Positions 46,641-59,071 of a DNA stretch of 64,000 nucleotides are shown piece by piece. Numbering within the stretch: the stretch's first letter is position 1; each line of letters starts with the position of its first letter. A program made the position numbers and the translations under genes. Under the pieces are notes generated by a model that saw only the letters and a list, made by a program, of their open reading frames with translations, was not told where the DNA came from and searched no databases. This DNA comes from Atopsyche davidsoni (taxonomy: Eukaryota > Arthropoda > Insecta > Trichoptera > Hydrobiosidae). The DNA is taken from NCBI GenBank assembly GCA_022113835.1, contig JAILWY010000023.1, forward strand, positions 8,680,001 to 8,744,000. The letters are read 5' to 3'.

Positions 46641-48120
46641 ACGATTTGTTTAGTCACAACAAATTCATAAGTATATTTTAATCATAAACCATATAAGTCT
46701 CATACACATACACATTTTACTTATTAAAGTGAGTATATAGTCAATTCATTATTGAAAGTTATTCTATGAGCAAAAAAATTTAGCAAATAAAATAATTTGT
46801 ATATAAACTCTTTCTTTCGTGTGTGAATGTAAAATTTTCTTGATGTAATAAAAAATAATATGTAAAAACAATAAAATACAGGCTCCAAAGATTGACTGGT
46901 GTCTTTCAGTGTGGAGATAGCATAAAAACATGAAAGTAGTAGCGGAAAAGAAGAAAGAGTATTTATTCATAGTAGAATAAAAATTTGATTGCAAAATTTA
47001 TCTTCTATGGTGCAGTTTTTATTGGTGCACGTCGTAAAAGCGCTAGCAACTTTGCTTTGCTAGGAATATTCAGCAGACATGGGAAGGTGGATACCGATCG
47101 GGATCGGCTTCTAACTGAAATAACGGACAGTGAAATCTTTACTTAAATTGTCTGAATCATTTATTTATTTTGCAAGCTACTCTAATACCTGGTTCTATAA
47201 AAAAAATATTTGAAGTTATTTTTAAGATAGCATCTAAAATATTTTATACTAAAGTTTTTGACGCTATGCTAAAGTATCGAGTTATAAATAATGACTACAG
47301 AAAAAAGGTCAGTAAAATTATTGTTATAATTTTTATAATAGAGTGTATAAAATTAATTACATAAGTAGCGAAAAAATCTATGTTACTTTTAAAATAAACT
47401 TGTCTTCAGTTGGTGTCCTAGTTGGTTGTACGTTTACTCGAGAGTAATTAATCAAGGTTTTATCTCTTGGGAATAAATATGTCGCTAAGTAAATGTAAGT
47501 AGTTTTATAAAAATCCAAGGAGCTGTGCATGGCGTCCCCAGGAGCCGCGCGGCGGTGCAAGCGCATCTTACTCCGGATGCAGTCGTGATCAGGGCCGCAC
47601 TGGGGCTCAGACGGCGTCTCTTTATATCAATTCATTATTTATTTGATTAGATTGAGACCAGAAAAACTTTGTTAAAAATAATAATACGACAGAAAAATAA
47701 TGGATTGGACACAATTTAATTTTTGGTGTATATTTGAATGTTTGTCAATTTAAGTATGTACTTTGGTAAAATGTGGTATTTATTGATTGACTGAATTGTT
47801 ATTTTTCAAATAACTGATGAGTTTTAGTTTTTATTATGATTTTATTTTATAAAATGCATATGCTTAAAACTTTCAAAAGAGAATTATTAGTTTTATTTTC
47901 ATTTGTTCATACCGCAAAGTGACTATGTTTGAGAGAAGGTGTTAAAATAACATAGAATAATTTTTCTATTTTAATCTAAAAAATGATTGGAAATGAACAA
48001 ACAGACAACCGAACAGAATAAATAGTCGTTTGGTATTCAGATTAAATTGATGTGATAAGAAAAAACTCCCATAAAATATCTATATTTTATTGGGTATAAC
48101 TGTATTAGGTACGAGTGTAT
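46641..48120. other. Mostly AT-rich non-coding DNA
   Basis: Includes a small inverted repeat CTAGCAA/TTGCTAG (47043-47049 with 47057-47063) and a GC patch at 47517-47615 containing GGAGCCGCGCGGCGG. No gene. Confidence 0.4.
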
Positions 48121-48320
48121 GAAAAAGCATTCTTCCACCTGACTTGCCTGACCGGGGAAAAACCCAGCGGCCACACACCCGACCCAAGATGATGAGATGT
48201 CGAGCCGCAGAAAGATGCGTGTACTATATAAAATATCGCTGTTTCACTTGCACAATTTCGCCTAGTGGCTCAGTAGTTATAACTGTAGACAGTTCGCCAA
48301 TTAAACAGACATTCTCAAAG
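48121..48320 (+). other. Balanced patch with TATA- and A-box-like strings
   Basis: TATATAAAA at 48225-48233 precedes TGGCTCAGTAG (48262-48272), which resembles a Pol III A box (TGGCNNAGTGG). No B box follows at the right distance, so neither a Pol II promoter nor a SINE can be asserted. Confidence 0.15.
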
Positions 48321-48379
48321 GTAAATCATAGGCTGAGGTAATTGAACAGGTAGAATTGAAACTCGCTGGAATATTTTTT

Positions 48380-48665
48380 TATGCTGACCGCAGTGGGTTG
48401 TTGGGTCTGCAGCGAGGAGACGCTCTGCGCGCGGAGTCGCAGAGGAGACCTCGAGAAAGAGCTGCGATGCACCAGTCCGGAGGAGGTTGCACTCGAGACG
48501 GTCCTGGCCGTGATTAATCACTCCTTTGACAGCTGCCCGGGTGGTGAGGGGCGCGGGGCGCGGGGCGCGGGGCGCGGGGCGCGGGCCGGGAATAGCCCGG
48601 GCGGGGAGAAGGGCGGCGCGCGGCGGGGGGCTACACGCGACTCCTGCCGCGGCTTATGGGCTTGT
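48380..48665 (+). other. GC-rich island with a 7-bp G-rich repeat
   Basis: Balanced CpG-rich sequence from 48390 runs into the repeat at 48548 and a second G-rich part to about 48655. Frames of 130 codons (+, 48381-48773) and 111 codons (-, 48518-48853) cross it. Both have Gly/Arg- or Pro/Ala-rich centres from the repeat and no recognisable domain. Confidence 0.5.
48548..48585 (+). repeat. 7-bp tandem repeat (GGGGCGC)n, G-quadruplex potential
   Basis: Five exact units plus GGG. G4 runs with CGC loops fit a parallel G-quadruplex on the + strand. Confidence 0.9.
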
Positions 48666-48694
48666 AATTGTGTGATAATGGTAATAGCAGAAGT

Positions 48695-48740
48695 TAACTC
48701 TATTGAAATATTATACCCCTCTAACTCTATTGAAATATTA
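48695..48740 (+). repeat. Two-copy direct repeat, 27-bp period
   Basis: A 19-bp string starting TAACTCTATTGAAA occurs at 48695-48713 and 48722-48740 with an 8-bp spacer. A degenerate third relative in inverted orientation follows near 48747-48756. Because the period is nine codons, frames on both strands show an Ile-Glu-rich repeat. Confidence 0.85.
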
Positions 48741-48756
48741 AATCTTTCGATAGAGC

Positions 48757-50090
48757 TGTTTAATCCAAAGTAAATAATATTTATTTGTATATATACATAC
48801 ATATAAAGACTAATTTTTTTTAAATAACTTTTAAGAGTCAATACCCATTTCAAAAACCATTATATTGATATATTGAAACAAGCAGAGTGCCTGTTGGATA
48901 TTATGCATCGTAATTATTGACTTCTGACGGTTTGATTTATATATTAGGGTATTTTTCAGGAAACGTATTAGACTTTTTGTATTGAAGATAACCACAACCG
49001 CCATTAGGTCTACCCTCGGCCTAAGCAAGAATATGTGAATCAATATTTTTTAAGGTTCATCATATTTTTGGAATTTAGCTGTTTTTAAAGAAAACAAGAT
49101 AACATGGCTTTAATTAGACGTTAAAGTATTCTCATGTAGCATTTACTCAAAATTGGTTGGAAAAATAACTGTTAAATGCATGTGAATAGTTTATATGCCA
49201 ATCAAATAAATGCATCATCATACTTTTCATAAAATAACATCTTCGATCAGAAATAAGAACTTTGGTATCAGCAATGGCACAGAATTATTTGTCATGTACT
49301 TACATAAATACAAAAGGAAATTCACGTTAGTTTCTCAATTTAGAAATAACGCTCTATAAATTAAAAATGGTTTCCAATTTAAAAGTGAACACCAGACCGT
49401 TACAACTCGCCGCACTTTAAAAAGAGCACACAGCTTTCGCGACGTTTTTTGCGCCTCGGGGTACTGACTTTTTTTCAGATGCGCTCAACATCTTACACCG
49501 ACACAATAAACCGTATCTATTCTTAACAGTTGGATATTGTAAGTGAAGTTTTCAAATCAGCTAAGATAAAACACTATTAGTTTAAATTTTCATAATTATA
49601 AAAAAAATACTCATTTTTTAAAGCGAAAATTTAAGGACTGACTTATAATTAAACTATTTTGAAAAATATTTTTATTGCTTTTGACAATGCTAATAACGTA
49701 TTTGGTAATTTTTTTCGTCAAATAAAATTAAAATTTAATTTAAAGATATAAAGCTATAAGCTTAAAAAAATATATTGTCAAGAAGACATGTGTGATGATT
49801 GATTGTTATGGACAGTTATGATAATTTAAACATTATTAAATCCCGAAACATGGAAATAAGCAACACGTTAAGATAGTCCAACTTGCTATTAGATAATGTT
49901 GTAAAAGTGTTGTTAAAAAATAGAGAGTTGTTATCATTAAGACTTATTAAAGATGTCTAAAAAAAACTCCTCTACATAGAAAAAATGTATAATAGAAATA
50001 GTATTTTGATTTAGTTTGGCAATAGTCATACGATGATTTCGAGAGATGATAAAATGCAATAGATTCTCATATTTCCCTATTGCGGGATTA
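48757..50090. other. AT-rich non-coding DNA
   Basis: No supported feature. A short GC patch lies at 49395-49505. A 139-codon minus frame begins downstream (49937-50356) and is discussed under rejected items. Confidence 0.45.
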
Positions 50091-50305
50091 CAGGTGATTT
50101 GCATAATATAAAAGGGGAAATTTTTCTGCGGCACGCCGCCGATAATCCCCATTCGCCCAGACTTTAAAACGTGTCGCAGGTTTTTCACAAAGCTGCTGAA
50201 TCTCTGCATTAGTAGGTAGTAGAGAATAGACCTTCCCGCGCAGCCACGGGGCCTCCGGGCCCGGTTTTTCTGTGACGTTGTACTTATTCTTATCCAAGGC
50301 TGGGG
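50091..50305. promoter_or_regulatory. GC-balanced island
   Basis: Complex sequence with GCGGCACGCCGCCG near 50128-50141 and an inverted GGGCC/GGCCC element near 50249-50261. Two overlapping minus frames (139 and 69 codons) cross it in different registers, a pattern expected of non-coding GC-rich sequence. Confidence 0.2.
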
Positions 50306-50880
50306 TGGAATTCTGGATACCCTAATGGGTTTATGATTCGTTTTGTTAACATGCAAATGGGGTTTGCTTATGCATGGAGTTTTTGAAGAAAGAGTTTGAA
50401 ATTGATCAAATTAGTTTGGATTTTTTATGAAAACGCTGGGTTATATTTAGACGCTACTCTTTCTTGACGTCTGTCTACGGTCTACGTGACATCTTTGTAA
50501 GCGTGGAGTAACATCGCTTATATTTGATAGCTGCAATGCAACGAACTAATAATCAAATCATGTAATTTCGGCGAGACTAAACGAAGTCGATAAAACACAC
50601 AAAAAAGTTATAAAACATTATGATTAAAAAATATCGATTGCGAAATTTATGATTTACGAAAACAATACACTATTGAATAGACGGTTGTAAATTTGAATTA
50701 GCGACACAGATATGAAAATTTAAATTTGATAGTCAATTAAAGTTCATGTTACCAAGATCAAACAATATTTTTTGGGATTTTAAAAATGATGATCTATAAT
50801 CATGCTATGATAAATAGTAGTTTTAAAGCAAGAAAAATAAATGATATAATAAAATAAATAGGTGCATGTCCTTATTTGCG

Positions 50881-51080
50881 AGGTAGAAGAATAAAGGCTA
50901 GCATTTCCCGGAGCGCCCATGGCCGTCGGTGCAGCAAAAGACGTCGCGCGGCGCAGGGGTCGTTAGCGGCGCCCTCGCCCCTCCCCCTCCCCCACCCCTC
51001 CCCCACCCCCTAGCCCACCCCTTCCCCCACCACCTCCCCCACCCCGCCACGGGCACTTCTCTCAGAGACCGATTCCGAGT
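50881..51080. other. GC-rich island with a C-rich tract
   Basis: CpG-rich start (ACGTCGCGCGGCGCAGGGG near 50941) followed at 50971-51050 by CCCCT/CCCCA runs of 3-6 C separated by A, T or TA. The complementary strand has many G runs and quadruplex potential. Confidence 0.6.
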
Positions 51081-53460
51081 TTATATCTGAAATTTTTGAA
51101 AGTGCCGTGTGTGTCTGCACCATCTATAATACATCCCTATATCCCAATAAAAAGATTTGAGTACTTTAGTTTCACATACATTATTTTATTTACCCCAATT
51201 TTTAAATCTTCGCAATACTTTGAGCAAGTCTATTACAATTAAATAAAAAAATATATATCATTTTAAAGCATATCGGTGATTAATGTAGGCCTACTGATAA
51301 CCCAAATTATATTTATTTTTTAAAATAAGAAAAAATATTATATGTTTATTAAACGTGTTTGTTTTCATTTCTACCAGCATAGCATCAAGAACTGCATAGT
51401 ATTTCCGATTGATAAAGTAATTAAAAGATAGGTCTACAATCCCTTGACACAATGGCCGTATTGACCGGAGCCGGTGCCAGCGCTTGTCCTCGGAGTGATC
51501 TTTGTTTCATCAGCACCCTTCTACAAACACCTGGCGTGTCTTCAGTGCGCTCTTTTCATTTCCCACCGTGTTTTGTGGAAATTCTTATGTACAGTTTCAT
51601 CGTCTTTTATTTACGTCACATAAGTTCTAAACAAAAAGGAAAGACTGTATATTCAATACAATTTTATCGAACCTGTTTTTTTTATTTTAACAAATACAAA
51701 ACAATTAATAAATATGACTATTAAACGGCACATTTTTAAATAGTGATGAAACGATAAATATTTTTTCAAACATCTTCTTCACGATTAGAGAAAGTATTAT
51801 TTTGGTGTGATGATACGGTGTGAAGTATCTAAATTTTAAAAACTTAATAATTTCAAGTTCTGTGTTGCAAGGTAATGGTATATTGGAACTTACCTAGAGT
51901 GATAAAAATCTAATCAGTTTGTGCATGTAGAATAAGTGGTAAAAACCGGTTAATATTGTTGTCACAATAATTTCAACAAATTTCTAACATGAAAAAACGT
52001 AAGGTGTTGTCAGTGTCGTTTGGACTTTTGAATAGTGAGATGGCTCTTAGTGCGTTGTATCAAAAAGTGTTTATTTTGTAAAAGATTTATTATAGAGATG
52101 TGATTTACTGCTTTGGGCTGTGTTTTATGTAACATCAATTGTCTTAGAATTACCCAAATAGCATTTTGCATTCTTCACGACAAATCACAGAGAAGAATTT
52201 CGAAGATAAAATTTATAGTTTATAATATTTAGAAGCAAATACTTCAAGTGGCGTAAATTAATTTATGTGTCTCTCAAAATCTTTAATTTACATATTTTTA
52301 TATAATTGTGAAATACTACCCACCTAAATTAATATAAACAAACATTTCCAATATATATATATATATTACGAAGACGTATGTGTTGATTAAGTGTCGAAGC
52401 AATGGCGGTGAAGATAATTGAATATTTTATAATATACTAATAGCAGTCTTCTCACTATGACAAAAAATATGTAAAGTAAATATTGCAAAGTGTGAAAAAC
52501 ATCAGTAAATAGAAATAAGTGATACTAAGTTTTCAATACTCAGAAAATATTTATACTATATCAGTCTAAGTTTATAAAATAAAAAGAAAATAACAATCGT
52601 TCAACAACTTCGCTATGGAACGGAAATTGTAACATTTTTTTTTAGTAAAAACCGAGTCTTGATATATTTTGATGAGCATTGAGTGTAAAGTGCAACAATG
52701 ATAAATATTATGTGACGCATCTTCAGTGACGGGGTAAGTATAATTTTACTAAGAAATTTTTTATTATTATCATAGTAAAGTACAAATTTTAAAAATTATT
52801 AAAAAATAGTGACTTAAGCAGCTTTCACAAATATAATTTATTTTGGGAAATAGATAATATTTAAAAAAACTTAAATTAATAATAGTATTATTAATGAATT
52901 AGTAGTAAATATTTTATTATGTATTAAACTACACTCATTTAGTTGAAAAAAATATTAGATATATTTTAAAACTATTTTTAAGAATGACATTTTGGTGGAT
53001 AAAAAAAATACAAATTAGGTACATGGATATTATCTAATTATTCCATTTTCTAAACTAAAAAAATATTAATTGTATTTAGTATGGCCTTTAATATACTACA
53101 TATTTTTTTGAACAGGTGTATGAAGGTAAGGTAGTAGTCCCTTATTTAATTGCCGGCATAATTTTGCAGTCAGTGCAAATTTGTTAAGTACTTTTTGTTT
53201 ACAAAAGATAATTGCCTTCCAACAAAATTATTAAAAATACTTCTTTTCAGCATAAAAACAAAAACCTTTGCAAAAATAAAGGTCTCTTTAAAGAGAATTC
53301 ACAGTATACAAAGCACATTTATAAACAAAACATTTTGTACCAAAAGGAAAAAAGCGATACACACATTTATTTGTTATCCGTCTTAATTATGTTTGTGTAC
53401 AAATTTCCTTCAAGTTCAGAAACAAAACGTTCAAGTCTTTGATGTGAGTTTACACAAGCC
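51081..53460. other. AT-rich non-coding DNA
   Basis: 2.4 kb without gene evidence. (AT)n tract at about 52352-52366. A 90-codon frame (51452-51724) and overlapping frames at 53195-53442 show no recognisable motif. Confidence 0.5.
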
Positions 53461-53770
53461 CCATCAAGCATTCGATACATCCTCGCGAGGCATGTATTAT
53501 CTTTACGCGTCGGAAGTCTCAGAGCTGGCACGTCGTCGAGACGCCTTATCTGGTTTCAATGGCGGTGGTAATCTGGAAAATAAAAATAAACCAAAGCTCG
53601 TAATCTATGAAATAAAAATAGCCCCGACGCGTCGCATCTCCAGCTTCCTGTATCCGGTAGAGGAGCTTACGCATTCGTTGTCGTTTGTTATTTCAACTCA
53701 CCGATTCCATATTTTAAGTTTTGGATTGTCACCTCGGTATGCGGGAAAAATGCACGGCATTCTGAAACAG
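53461..53770. promoter_or_regulatory. GC-balanced island
   Basis: About 300 bp of complex sequence with scattered CpG and CAATGGCGGTGG (53559-53570; Pho/YY1-type core on the - strand). It is contained in a 130-codon + frame (53393-53785) whose product has no recognisable domain. A small unknown exon cannot be excluded. Confidence 0.2.
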
Positions 53771-54150
53771 GACTTGAGGATATGATTTCTTTTCTTAGTT
53801 TTGAAATATCATGTGAGCGTGGCTTGTAAATTGTCAGGTTAATGAATGAGAAATATTTTTTAAAAGTCAAATTTTAAATTTGAATGAGATGCTTTAATGA
53901 ATGAATTAAGAAATGAATGAATGTTATAAAAAAAGTGTGATTTTTTGAAGTTGATGCATTCTTGTCTTTTAATTAAATTAAATTATAAAGAAATTAAAAA
54001 AAAACACTATTCCTTGGCTCATAGATCAATCAATCAGCTTCCATTTATTATTTTAATAAATACCTTAAGCTTTTTTTTTTTTTTAATAAACAAAGACGAG
54101 TTAAGTGAGATTGAATATTAATATAGGACTGTACCCACAATATTAAAGTA

Positions 54151-54330
54151 TATAGCCGAGTCCTTCAAATGCCGAGTTGAATGACGTCACCCGACAAAGT
54201 ACAAGGCTCTGAAAAAGTCTGGAAATTGAGTGGGTTGAGGTGGGAAGGGGTCGGTGGCTTGGGGGGAAACGAGGGGGCACCCGCGGGTGCATTTCATAAA
54301 AGTCTGTGAAAAAATGAGGGCTTTGTCCTA
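54151..54330 (+). promoter_or_regulatory. G-rich island
   Basis: TGACGTCAC (54182-54190, CRE-type) is followed by G-rich sequence 54229-54290 with runs of 3-6 G. The 113-codon minus frame (54143-54484) reads the complement as Pro/Ser-rich low complexity. Confidence 0.3.
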
Positions 54331-55160
54331 CGAGGCTAGATTTTTTGGGCTGCATTAAAGGAAAGATTTTTAAATGATAATTTTTTGATAAAAATAATGT
54401 TGACGGTGAGTGCCATTGAATAGAATCGAAGAGCAAAGTAAAGTTTCTCCCAGTTAAAGTAATACCGATGCTACGTTTATCCAAATATCGCTAAAGAATA
54501 TGTTAATATACGTGCACAATCAATTTTTTTCAGCATTTCTCCACTGAAGTACAGCGACGGTTTCAAATTTATTTATGAGTTTTATATTCAATCACGCTTG
54601 AAGATAAAAAATTATACAATTTAATTTGCACATAAAGCTTTATGATACAACTTTTATAATTTATATATAATTGATCCACTGTATTATTTATGGCTCGTTT
54701 AGGTCGTAATAACTTTAACCTAAAAGCTCAATCTCTAGAGCTCCATTCTTCAAATATATTTATTATTCTGAATAGATTTATTCAAAATAATTAATTTCCT
54801 TTTAATATACTAACAATCGTGTCTCTTCAAAAACTAACAAAATTAATTTTAGATGTTCAATTGAAAGATATGTGATGTTTTCGTTATTTTTTTATATCAT
54901 CTACCAAGCGTTCATGTTCAAGTAGACATGATTTCAAAAACATCAAATTGATGTCAGAATGAAATGAAGAAACGATGTTATGACAAAATTTCTAAAAAAT
55001 AATTTAATCAGCAATTTAATTAAAAAAATTCTATCATAACCAATTTGAGTTTTTAAATGATAAGCTAAGTTTACAACGACAAACATACAAAGTTTAAGTA
55101 GCTATCCCTCACATTATTTATTTCTTTATGGATTTTCGTAAAAGGTTGTTTAACGAGTGT
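54331..55160. other. AT-rich non-coding DNA
   Basis: Nothing recognisable. Confidence 0.5.
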
Positions 55161-55310
55161 TGTGTCTAGAACCGCGAGGCACTGACCTCCCGGGTTGATT
55201 GATTACGCCCCCAAACGTGAGCCGCTGCACGTGAGGGGTGAGAAACCTTGGGTGCTGGGCTCTGGGGTGGTCTTTTCGGCTGAGGGTTGAGGCATACCAA
55301 GGCTGTAGAC
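55161..55310. promoter_or_regulatory. GC-balanced island
   Basis: Complex sequence with CTGCACGTGAGG (an E-box, CACGTG at 55228-55233) and CTGGGCTCTGGGGTGG near 55255. An 83-codon minus frame (55150-55401) is not convincing. Confidence 0.2.
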
Positions 55311-57885
55311 AATACACTACCATCTGCGTGCTCCTCCTCAGGCAATTAAAAAGTATAATTTCACTGTTGAATATTTCCCTGCAAACGTAACCAAGAAACA
55401 AATCTCATTATTTCATTAATAAAATTTTTCTACGCTGTTTAAATAATCTTAGAAAAAAGGCTCTTTATATAATGTTCGATTACAACAACTTAATTTTTTT
55501 TTTTACTTTATATCAATTTGAATTGGTTTTACACTTATAATAAATATAGTACTTTTATCCCAAAAACAATGAAGTAAGAAATATTTCCTTTTAAGCTACG
55601 AAGTTGTCGTTTTAAAATCATAACAAAGCAAAACAAATGTTCTTTTGCAAATTTGTTTCATTTGAAAATTAATAAAATATTTGATATAAATCATATTTGC
55701 ATTTTATCTTTAATATATATAACAGTCTTATTGCATTAGAATGAAATAAATCAATCTCTTGAGCTGACTAATGTTCCTTTAATCAATTATAACCGAAATG
55801 TAAGAAATTATTAAATCCAGTTCGCAAAACGACCAACTAGAGCACTTAATTTATGTTACTTCCAACTCTTTGGTGCTTTCATTTAGATTAACGACCATGA
55901 CCGTTTGCAGACAAATTTATAACTGTGACCGAAGGTTGTACTGGACGAATAGGTGTCCGCGCCTCTCGGGCAGCTTTCTCGAACCAACGATGTACAGTTT
56001 TGCTAGGATTTATATTTTTAAAATATATGACCAACTTTTATCGTACATGTATGTCAAAAATATAAAATAATATCTTAGTTAGTTAAGTTTCATAACATTA
56101 TTAAGTTTAAATAAACAATATGCTCTTTATACTAACAAGGAATATTTGGATTTCGTTAATGATTTGTATCTGATTAAAAGTGCGTATAATTATACTAAAT
56201 AATTAATTGTAATAAAACAAACTAAAAAAAATATTATGTGTGATGAATTGTGCTTAAAAAATAATCATGTATATTATAGTTATTATGACTTATTCAGAAG
56301 CTGAAGTTTTTAAAAACTTCTGAATGCGCTCTTACTCGGTATTTTAGAAAGCAAGTGCATTAAGGCAGCGTATGCTCACATGTACATAGGCTAAAAATAA
56401 ATTATTTGCATCTCCAGCGTGGAATCAAAATTAAGATTGCGGTATATGCAGGCTGCTAATGAGAAAAAGTGCAAATTGACCCGAACAACGCGAAACCATG
56501 CGGACAGCCGCGAGTGATTACATTTCATAAGTCAGGTGACTGTACTATATAATACAGTAAAAAAATATTATCTGAAACAAATATAAAAAACTTTATAAAA
56601 TTGAAATACTTTTTTACCTTAGAGATTAAAAATAATTTTTAAAATGAAAATCTGATATTTCAAGTGCTCTTTCATTTAAATAAAAAAATATGTTGGAAAA
56701 TACTTTTCAAAATGAGAAAATAAACGCGAAGAAACTGAGTTCTACGAATTTTACTACGAGTTAAAATAATATAATTTCTATGAAGTTTTTTTCATAGTCA
56801 GAGTTATAAACTGATTTAATTTGAAAAATTCTCTTTAGGGTGCATTACTGAGAACAAAATAGACAAAAGTTTTTGTTCGTAATCAAAAAGGTTTATTATG
56901 CAGTTTTTTTTTAATATGCAGTTATATTTTTAATTTTCAATTTTCGTTCTTGAAAACTCATTTGGTAACTTTTTTAGAATTTCAGAAACTTTATTCAATG
57001 GGTATTTAATATTCTTTTCATAAATTACACGATTTTAATATGCTTTGTCAAATATATAAGAGTTAATACATAAATCTTGTAGTAAATCTAAAAAAATGTA
57101 GTAAATGTAGTATATCTAAAAAAAAATATTTGTAATTTTACGATCTTTGAATTCTATTCTTCAATCAAATAATTATGAAAACAGACAATCAATATATGAA
57201 AAATGTGTATTATAAAAAAAATGATAGTTCAAGACGAGTGATGCTTTCCCGAAAAACGCCCTAAACGAACCGTTTGCATACAGTGCGTGAGACTATTTCG
57301 TTAAAATTCTTGACAAAAGAGTAATTACGTAATCAACGTGCTAATGGGCTGTTAAAAATTTATAGTTCTTAGATTATAGATGCATTCGCAGGAAAGTAAT
57401 GAAATGTTTAAGCACTCAAATAAATAAGTACACAAAAAATTATTCTGTTTTTATAGTTATCAAAATATCCACAAGACCTAAAACTTCAGAAGTGGATTTA
57501 TTTTTTGAGATTAAATCCAACATCAGTAGGATTATTTAAAGTCGTTATTTAGATTCATTGATTTACGTGTGAATTTATTTTCATTTTGCGTAATATAAAT
57601 GCCATACATTTCGCAAGAGCTTATAGAATATAGCCAAACTACGAAAATTTAATAATGTAATCTTAAATATGTAATATTTCACGCAAAATAGGGATGTTGT
57701 TTATTTTAACTGAAAAATTATGAAATAAAAAAAATTAAGCGCAAGCAGACTTGTATCGTTTGTGTGGGCATGACATAGTTAGACCTTTTGGTCAATTTTT
57801 TTTATTTTAAAAGAGTACCCAAGTACGTAGTGCATTTATTTGACCAGGGTGATGAAAAGGTGCGGTTTATTGATAATTACAATTG
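55311..57885. other. AT-rich non-coding DNA with a short palindrome
   Basis: 2.6 kb without genes. 56292-56325 folds as ATTCAGAAG/CTTCTGAAT, with an alternative perfect palindrome GAAGTTTTTAAAAACTTC at 56303-56320. A short imperfect repeat (ATGTAGTAAATGTAGTA) lies near 57096-57112. Confidence 0.5.
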
Positions 57886-58020
57886 AATGCTATCAGTCAG
57901 GGCCACCAGAATAATCCTCAGCGCCGCGGGCGGGGCGGGACGCACTTGGCGTCGCGCCACTTGGCGGCCTGCCCTGCAAAAGAACAACATTAGAAAGAGG
58001 CAGGCCCTGATTAGGGACTG
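57886..58020. promoter_or_regulatory. Small CpG-rich island
   Basis: GCGCCGCGGGCGGGGCGGGA at 57919-57938 is Sp1-box-like, followed by balanced sequence. A 74-codon frame (57887-58111) has no recognisable product. Confidence 0.25.
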
Positions 58021-58480
58021 CAGGATTTATAACTGCACCATTTTCAAGGACAAAGAACTTCAGCGATTGAAAAGACCAAGAGGTATGCGCTTATGTAAAA
58101 AAATACATTGAAATCAGCTATAATTTTACACATAATACTGTGATGCGTTTTTTTTTTATTAAAATTTAAATTCCTTACCAATTTTAAAATCATGATAACC
58201 GATTTAAACCCTTTAAGAGCTTAGTGTCATCTACCTTATATTTTCCTATCAATATATCTACTGACGATAACAGTTTTATTTATATTAAATGATAGTATTG
58301 CAGAAATGATCGGAATATATAATTTTTTAGCAATAATGATACCATTCATCATGTTAAGCTGTTTTTTTCCTAACTCAAACAGAAACAATAAACCTGTTTA
58401 TTTATTCTTATTAATAGAAAGCGTTCTTATTTAAATTATAAAGCCCCACTTCGTTCCATGCAGGTCTCAGAATTTCATGC
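58021..58480. other. AT-rich non-coding DNA
   Basis: Nothing recognisable. Confidence 0.5.
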
Positions 58481-58705
58481 ATCACCCGTTCGTCTGAAGA
58501 CTTTCATCTCGCCAAGTCTCTCCTCCACTCTGCGTGACATTTCCTTCTAATCTCTGGAGGGACTTCCAGCGTGAGCGACTCGGCCGCGCGAACAAACCTA
58601 AAATTGGCACCCGCTGTCCGTTGAACTTTCTTCGGTGCATTTTTCTCCCAGTGCAAGGATGGCATAATTTCTTCAGAAGACTGGCACAACATAGCTTTAT
58701 TGCTT
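58481..58705. promoter_or_regulatory. GC-balanced island
   Basis: Complex sequence with frames open on both strands (62 codons minus, 77 codons plus) but no recognisable product. Its right edge lies 150 bp before the MITE-like hairpin. Confidence 0.2.
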
Positions 58706-58860
58706 TATCAATGAGATCATTGTATCTTAGATCATTGTATGTGCTCGTGAAGCAAATCGACTTATAAGACGAGACTTAGCAATCAATATTTACTACAAAT
58801 TTAAAGTCAAAGATTTAATATTTTTGACCGAGAGTACTTGGTGGAATTTCATTTCAATAT

Positions 58861-59071
58861 TTTGAATAAAATACTTTTGTGATTTTTCCACATGTTTAAT
58901 TTTATTGGTGACCGTTTTCGCCAATCTATTTCGTTGGAATTATCAAACGGAATAAATTAAAAACGAAAAATTTCGTTTGATAATGCCAACGTGAAAGGTT
59001 GGCGAAAACGGTAACAAATAAAATTACACATGTGGAATAATAACAAAAGTGTTTTATTTTAAATATTCAAA
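58861..59071. mobile_element. MITE-like imperfect long hairpin, about 211 bp
   Basis: Left arm about 58861-58949 and right arm about 58974-59071 are reverse complements with scattered mismatches and small gaps; the best paired block is ACCGTTTTCGCCAA (58911-58924) against TTGGCGAAAACGGT (58989-59002). The outermost bases are TTTGAATA and TATTCAAA, which could be the terminal inverted repeats. The loop is about 24 nt. Size, long TIRs and lack of coding capacity fit a MITE, but I see no clear target-site duplication. A long microRNA-like or hairpin-RNA precursor is the alternative. Confidence 0.6.

Noticed and set aside
48381..48773. 130-codon + frame and overlapping 111-codon - frame
   Set aside because: Both are kept open by the (GGGGCGC)n array and the 27-bp repeat; products are low complexity.
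49937..50356. 139-codon minus-strand open frame
   Set aside because: Mixed composition, no recognisable domain, and another frame overlaps it on the same strand. It runs from a GC island into AT-rich DNA with no change in reading quality expected of an exon.
53393..53785. 130-codon + frame
   Set aside because: No recognisable domain or splice context; coincides with a GC island where stops are rare. An unknown exon cannot be excluded.
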